Origin: Actinomycetes bacterium
GTDB lineage: Bacteria; Actinomycetota; Acidimicrobiia; Acidimicrobiales; RAAP-2
DNA length: 7,345 nt
Direction of reading: 5' to 3'
NCBI GenBank assembly: GCA_021849765.1
Contig: JAJZSM010000070.1
Coordinates: 1-7,345 of the forward strand
In this document: positions 4,661 through 7,345 of the stretch, piece by piece
Numbering within the stretch: the first letter of the stretch is position 1
How the letters are laid out: the number at the start of each line of letters is the position of its first letter
The notes under the pieces: model-generated
What the model saw: the letters and a program-made list of their open reading frames with translations, nothing else
Database searches by the model: none
What the model was told of the DNA's origin: nothing
Position numbers and translations under genes: made by a program

Positions 4661-6400
4661 GTGCAACCACGAGGAGCCGCAGCACCGACGTCGGGTCGCC
4701 AGGACCACGTCGCGTTGGACACCGCGGCGCTCGATCGCGTCGTCGAGGAGGTGCGAGCGCACCGCGACGACTGGGCGCGACGCACGGCGTCCGAACGCGC
4801 GGCCATTCTCGCGCGGATCGTTCGCGACACGGTCGCCGTTGCCGAAGACTGGAACGACGCCGCCTGCCGGGCCAAGGGGTACGATCCGCACGGTCCCGAG
4901 GGTGGCGAGGAACTCTTCAGTGGGATCGGGACGTTCGTTCGCATGGTGCAGGCGCTGCGCCACTCGATGCTGGACATCGCCAAGTCGGGACGGCCCGAGT
5001 ACCCCGGTCCGGTCCGTCACCGACCCGGCGGGCGCATCAGCGTCCAGGTCATGCCGGCGTCGGCGTTCGACCGCGTGCTCTACACCGGGGTGACCGGCGA
5101 GGTCTGGATGGAGCCGGGCGTTGACGAGGCTGCAGTGCGAGCCACGCAGGCCGGCGCCTACGTGGATCCGATGAGCCACGCCGGTGTCTCACTGGTACTC
5201 GCCGCGGGCAACGTGGCGAGCCTCGGTCCGCGCGACGTGCTCACCAAGCTCTTCGGGGACGGCGAGGTCGTTGTCCTGAAGGCCAATCCCGTGAACGACT
5301 ACCTCGTGCCGTACTGGGAGCGGGCCCTCGCGGCGTTGATTGAACCGGGCTTCCTGCGCATCGTGTCCGGTGGCGCACGCGTCGGCGCCTACCTGACCAC
5401 GCACCCCGGGATCGACGACGTGCACGTGACCGGCTCGGACAAGACCCACGACGCGATCGTCTTCGGGGTGGGTGACGAGGGCGCTCGTCGCAAGGCGAGC
5501 AATGAGCCGCTTCTCGACAAGCCCGTGACCTGTGAACTCGGCAACGTCTCGCCGGTCGTGATCGTGCCGGGCGAGTGGACGGCCAAGGAGCTCGCTTACC
5601 AGGCCCGCCACGTCGCCACGATGCTCGCCAACAACGCCGGCTTCAACTGCTTGAGTCCACGGGTGTTGGTCACCCACGCGGGCTGGGCGCAACGCGACGC
5701 GTTCCTCGAGCAACTCGAGCTGGTCTTTTCGAGTCTGACCCCCCGGCGCGCCTACTACCCCGGGGCCTTCGAGCGTCGTGCGGCCTTCCTCGAGGCGCAC
5801 CCCGACGCCCACCAGATCGGCGAGGCCGGAGAAGGCGTCATGCCCTGGACACTCATCGTCGGCGTCGACCCGATGAAGCACGACGACGTGAGTTTGAACG
5901 TCGAGGCCTTCTGTGCGCTGCTCAGCGAGACCGCGCTCGAGGCCGAATCGACCGTCGAGTTCATCGACCGTGCCGTCGACTTCTGCAACGACGTCGTCTG
6001 GGGCACGCTCTCGATGACGGTGCTCGTGGACCCGCGCACGCTGGCCGAGGGCGCGGTCGGCGCGGCCGTCGACCGCGCGGTGGCCAACCTGCGCTACGGC
6101 TCGATTGGCGTGAACGCGTGGCATGCCCTCAGCTTCGTGTTCGCGACCACCTCCTGGGGCGCCTACCCCGGCCACGACGTCACGGACATCCAGTCCGGAC
6201 GCGGCGCGGTGGGTAACGCCTTCCTCTTCGCCAAACCACAGAAGTCGGTGGTGCGCGGCCCTTTCGTTGTGACGCCCGAACCCGCGTGGTTCGCGACGAA
6301 TCCCCACGCGGGAAAGGTCATGCGGCGACTGCTCGCCTTCGAGGCCGACCCGTCGTGGTGGAAGGTGCCCGGTCTCGTGCGCGCCGCGATGAAGCACTGA
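4661..6400 (+). CDS. divergent aldehyde dehydrogenase superfamily protein
   Basis: The 579-residue product is longer than typical ALDHs (about 480-500), with an extra N-terminal helical region and a C-terminal tail. The catalytic positions can be placed in order: Asn184 in AAGNVASLG (oxyanion hole), Lys207 in VVVLKANP (cofactor ribose), a TGSDKTHD block at 257-264 replacing the usual 'TGS...G', Glu292 in CELGNVSP (general base), Cys330 in NNAGFNC (nucleophile, normally 'GQ.C') and Glu415 in NVEAFC (normally 'E.FGP'). It should therefore be an active NAD(P)-dependent dehydrogenase or an acyl-CoA-reductase-like relative. Substrate is unknown. The divergent motifs suggest a distinct subfamily; LuxC-type acyl-CoA reductases share the 'GN' region but lack ELG.SP. 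No signal peptide or membrane helix is evident. It is divergent from the DUF2510/barrel/acyl-CoA dehydrogenase operon, hinting at linked aldehyde and acyl-CoA metabolism. Confidence 0.87.
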   Translation: MQPRGAAAPTSGRQDHVALDTAALDRVVEEVRAHRDDWARRTASERAAILARIVRDTVAVAEDWNDAACRAKGYDPHGPEGGEELFSGIGTFVRMVQALRHSMLDIAKSGRPEYPGPVRHRPGGRISVQVMPASAFDRVLYTGVTGEVWMEPGVDEAAVRATQAGAYVDPMSHAGVSLVLAAGNVASLGPRDVLTKLFGDGEVVVLKANPVNDYLVPYWERALAALIEPGFLRIVSGGARVGAYLTTHPGIDDVHVTGSDKTHDAIVFGVGDEGARRKASNEPLLDKPVTCELGNVSPVVIVPGEWTAKELAYQARHVATMLANNAGFNCLSPRVLVTHAGWAQRDAFLEQLELVFSSLTPRRAYYPGAFERRAAFLEAHPDAHQIGEAGEGVMPWTLIVGVDPMKHDDVSLNVEAFCALLSETALEAESTVEFIDRAVDFCNDVVWGTLSMTVLVDPRTLAEGAVGAAVDRAVANLRYGSIGVNAWHALSFVFATTSWGAYPGHDVTDIQSGRGAVGNAFLFAKPQKSVVRGPFVVTPEPAWFATNPHAGKVMRRLLAFEADPSWWKVPGLVRAAMKH

Positions 6401-6414
6401 CCGCGAACGCGACC

Positions 6415-6432
6415 CGCCGACCACCGTCGGCG
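6415..6432 (+). terminator. candidate hairpin terminator after the aldehyde dehydrogenase gene
   Basis: A perfect 7-bp stem (CGCCGAC / GTCGGCG) with a CACC loop begins 14 bases after the stop codon. There is no T-tract, as is frequent for hairpins in high-GC actinobacteria, so it is either a weak intrinsic terminator or a 3'-end stabilising structure. Confidence 0.45.
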
Positions 6433-6459
6433 TATCGGCGTGCGGTGACGCCGGCGGTC

Positions 6460-6472
6460 TACCCTTAGCGAC
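6460..6472 (+). promoter_or_regulatory. candidate leaderless promoter for the MarP-like gene
   Basis: TACCCT (6460-6465) fits the TAnnnT -10 element and ends 7 nt before the GTG start at 6473. That is the spacing expected if transcription begins at the start codon itself. No Shine-Dalgarno is present, consistent with a leaderless mRNA. No clear -35 element is seen. Confidence 0.45.
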
Positions 6473-7345
6473 GTGTCGTGGGTTGACGTCGTCATCGTTG
6501 GGTTGGCCGTGCTCGCGGGGGTTCGGGGGTTCGCGGTCGGCGCCCTGCGCCAGGTGGGCGGCATTCTCGGGTTCCTCGCCGGCTTCTTCGCGGGCACCGC
6601 ACTCGCGCCGTCGTGGTCGGCGGGACTCACCCACGGCGCGTGGCGACCGGTCGTCGCACTCGGGATCGTGTTCGTCGCCGCGGCCATTGGCTCGTCGCTC
6701 GGTTCGTGGCTCGGCGGCCTCGCCCACGGCACGGCACGCGTCTTGCACCTGGGGTCGCTCGACCGCGTGGTCGGCAGCGCCGTCGGCGCGGCGGGCGCGA
6801 TCTTTTCGTGCTGGCTGATCGCCGGACTCGTCGCGACGGTGGCGTGGGGTTCGATCGCGACGGCCGTCCAGGAGTCAGCGATCCTTCGTACCTTGAACGG
6901 GGTACTGCCACCCGTTCCCGCGGTCGAGGGCCGGGTCCAGGCGCTGCTGCGCAACGCCGACCTGCCCAACGTCTTTGCCACGGTGATCGCGCCGAGTGTG
7001 CCGAGCGGTCCGGTTCATCTCGGCGCGCTTCGCGCGCCGGTCGCCCAACCGGCGTCGGTCTTGAAAGTGCTCGCTTCGGGCGGCTGTCCGCTCAACCACG
7101 AGGGGACGGCATTCGTCGTCGCCCGTCACGAGGTCGTGACCAACGCCCACGTCGTGGCGGGGTCCCGATCCGTGACGGTGGGCGGACTGCGCGCGACGGT
7201 GGCGCTCTTCGACCCCCGTGACGATCTCGCGGTGTTGCGGGTCCCCGGTCTCGCCGAGCCGCCGTTGCGGTTGCGCTCGGTGCGCGCGGTGCCCGGCACG
7301 CGAGCGAGGGTCGTCGGCTACCCGCTCGACGGCCCGCGTACACTC
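6473..7345 (+). CDS. marP: MarP-like membrane serine protease (CvpA domain plus trypsin-like domain), 3'-truncated by the window edge
   Basis: The visible 291 residues begin with four hydrophobic segments (about 3-22, 27-47, 57-82 and 98-125), the CvpA/colicin-V-production membrane region. A linker of about 75 residues follows, then the start of a trypsin-fold domain. TNAHVVAG places the catalytic His at 226, and FDPRDDLAVL places the catalytic Asp at 251; the Ser lies beyond the window. Order and local sequence follow Mycobacterium tuberculosis MarP (Rv3671c), including the cysteine before the first strand (here Cys205, in GGCPLNHEGT.F). In MarP that cysteine forms a redox-sensitive disulfide with one near the C-terminus. 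MarP is needed for acid and oxidative resistance, acting in the periplasm on a cell-wall hydrolase; the same role here is inference. The GTG at 6473 starts just before the first helix and has no Shine-Dalgarno. It stands 72 bp after the aldehyde dehydrogenase gene, with its own promoter candidate. Confidence 0.88.
   Translation, partial: MSWVDVVIVGLAVLAGVRGFAVGALRQVGGILGFLAGFFAGTALAPSWSAGLTHGAWRPVVALGIVFVAAAIGSSLGSWLGGLAHGTARVLHLGSLDRVVGSAVGAAGAIFSCWLIAGLVATVAWGSIATAVQESAILRTLNGVLPPVPAVEGRVQALLRNADLPNVFATVIAPSVPSGPVHLGALRAPVAQPASVLKVLASGGCPLNHEGTAFVVARHEVVTNAHVVAGSRSVTVGGLRATVALFDPRDDLAVLRVPGLAEPPLRLRSVRAVPGTRARVVGYPLDGPRTL

Noticed and set aside
4019..5179. 386-codon minus-strand frame overlapping the DUF2510 gene and the aldehyde dehydrogenase start
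   Set aside because: It competes with two better-supported genes, has no domain, and ends in arginine-rich filler typical of shadow frames.
5189..6748. 519-codon open frame on the minus strand opposite the aldehyde dehydrogenase gene
   Set aside because: It is antisense to a gene with clear catalytic motifs. Its translation is Arg/Gly/His/Asp-rich low-complexity sequence with no recognisable fold, as expected from GC-biased third positions.
1..7345. tRNA/rRNA genes, CRISPR repeats, insertion-sequence ends or prophage genes
   Set aside because: Reading both strands showed no clover-leaf, no regularly spaced repeats, no transposase or integrase motifs, and no obvious base-composition break. 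A tRNAscan/Infernal search would settle the RNA question.

Overview
This is a 7.3-kb, GC-rich, gene-dense chromosomal window with no RNA gene, mobile element, CRISPR array or long intergenic gap that I can see. Strong G/C third-position bias, frequent GTG starts, start/stop overlaps, a DUF2510 'PGWYPDP' protein and a MarP-type CvpA-trypsin protease together suggest a high-GC actinobacterium. An Acidimicrobiia-like lineage is my guess, from family resemblance only; no phylogenetic marker is present.

Layout. (1) Positions 2-2228, + strand: the 3' part of a UDP-sulfoquinovose synthase (SQD1/SqdB, sulfolipid head-group synthesis), then a compact three-gene group. That group is a two-helix membrane protein with a coiled-coil tail, a 43-residue single-helix membrane protein easily missed by gene callers, and a secreted HNH-like protein. 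Its three genes overlap at GTGA and ATGA junctions. (2) Positions 2216-4608, - strand: a probable three-gene operon reading DUF2510 membrane protein, nitrobindin-like beta-barrel protein, acyl-CoA dehydrogenase. The last two overlap at TGATG. The dehydrogenase has its probable catalytic glutamate at the isovaleryl/long-chain position, not the medium-chain position. The two strands converge with overlapping 3' ends (13 bp). (3) Positions 4661-6400, + strand: a divergent 579-residue aldehyde dehydrogenase superfamily protein with all five usual catalytic positions recognisable, separated from the DUF2510 gene by a 52-bp divergent promoter region. (4) Positions 6473-7345, + strand: the 5' part of a MarP-like membrane serine protease that runs off the window, probably expressed from a leaderless promoter.

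How the genes fit together. The - strand operon and the divergent aldehyde dehydrogenase suggest acyl-CoA/aldehyde metabolism, but no substrate can be read from the sequence. The sulfolipid gene, the membrane proteins, the secreted HNH-like protein and the periplasm-facing protease all concern the cell envelope. I see no clear new defence or mobile system. The least explained unit is the overlapping small-membrane-protein/secreted-HNH group at 1097-2228.
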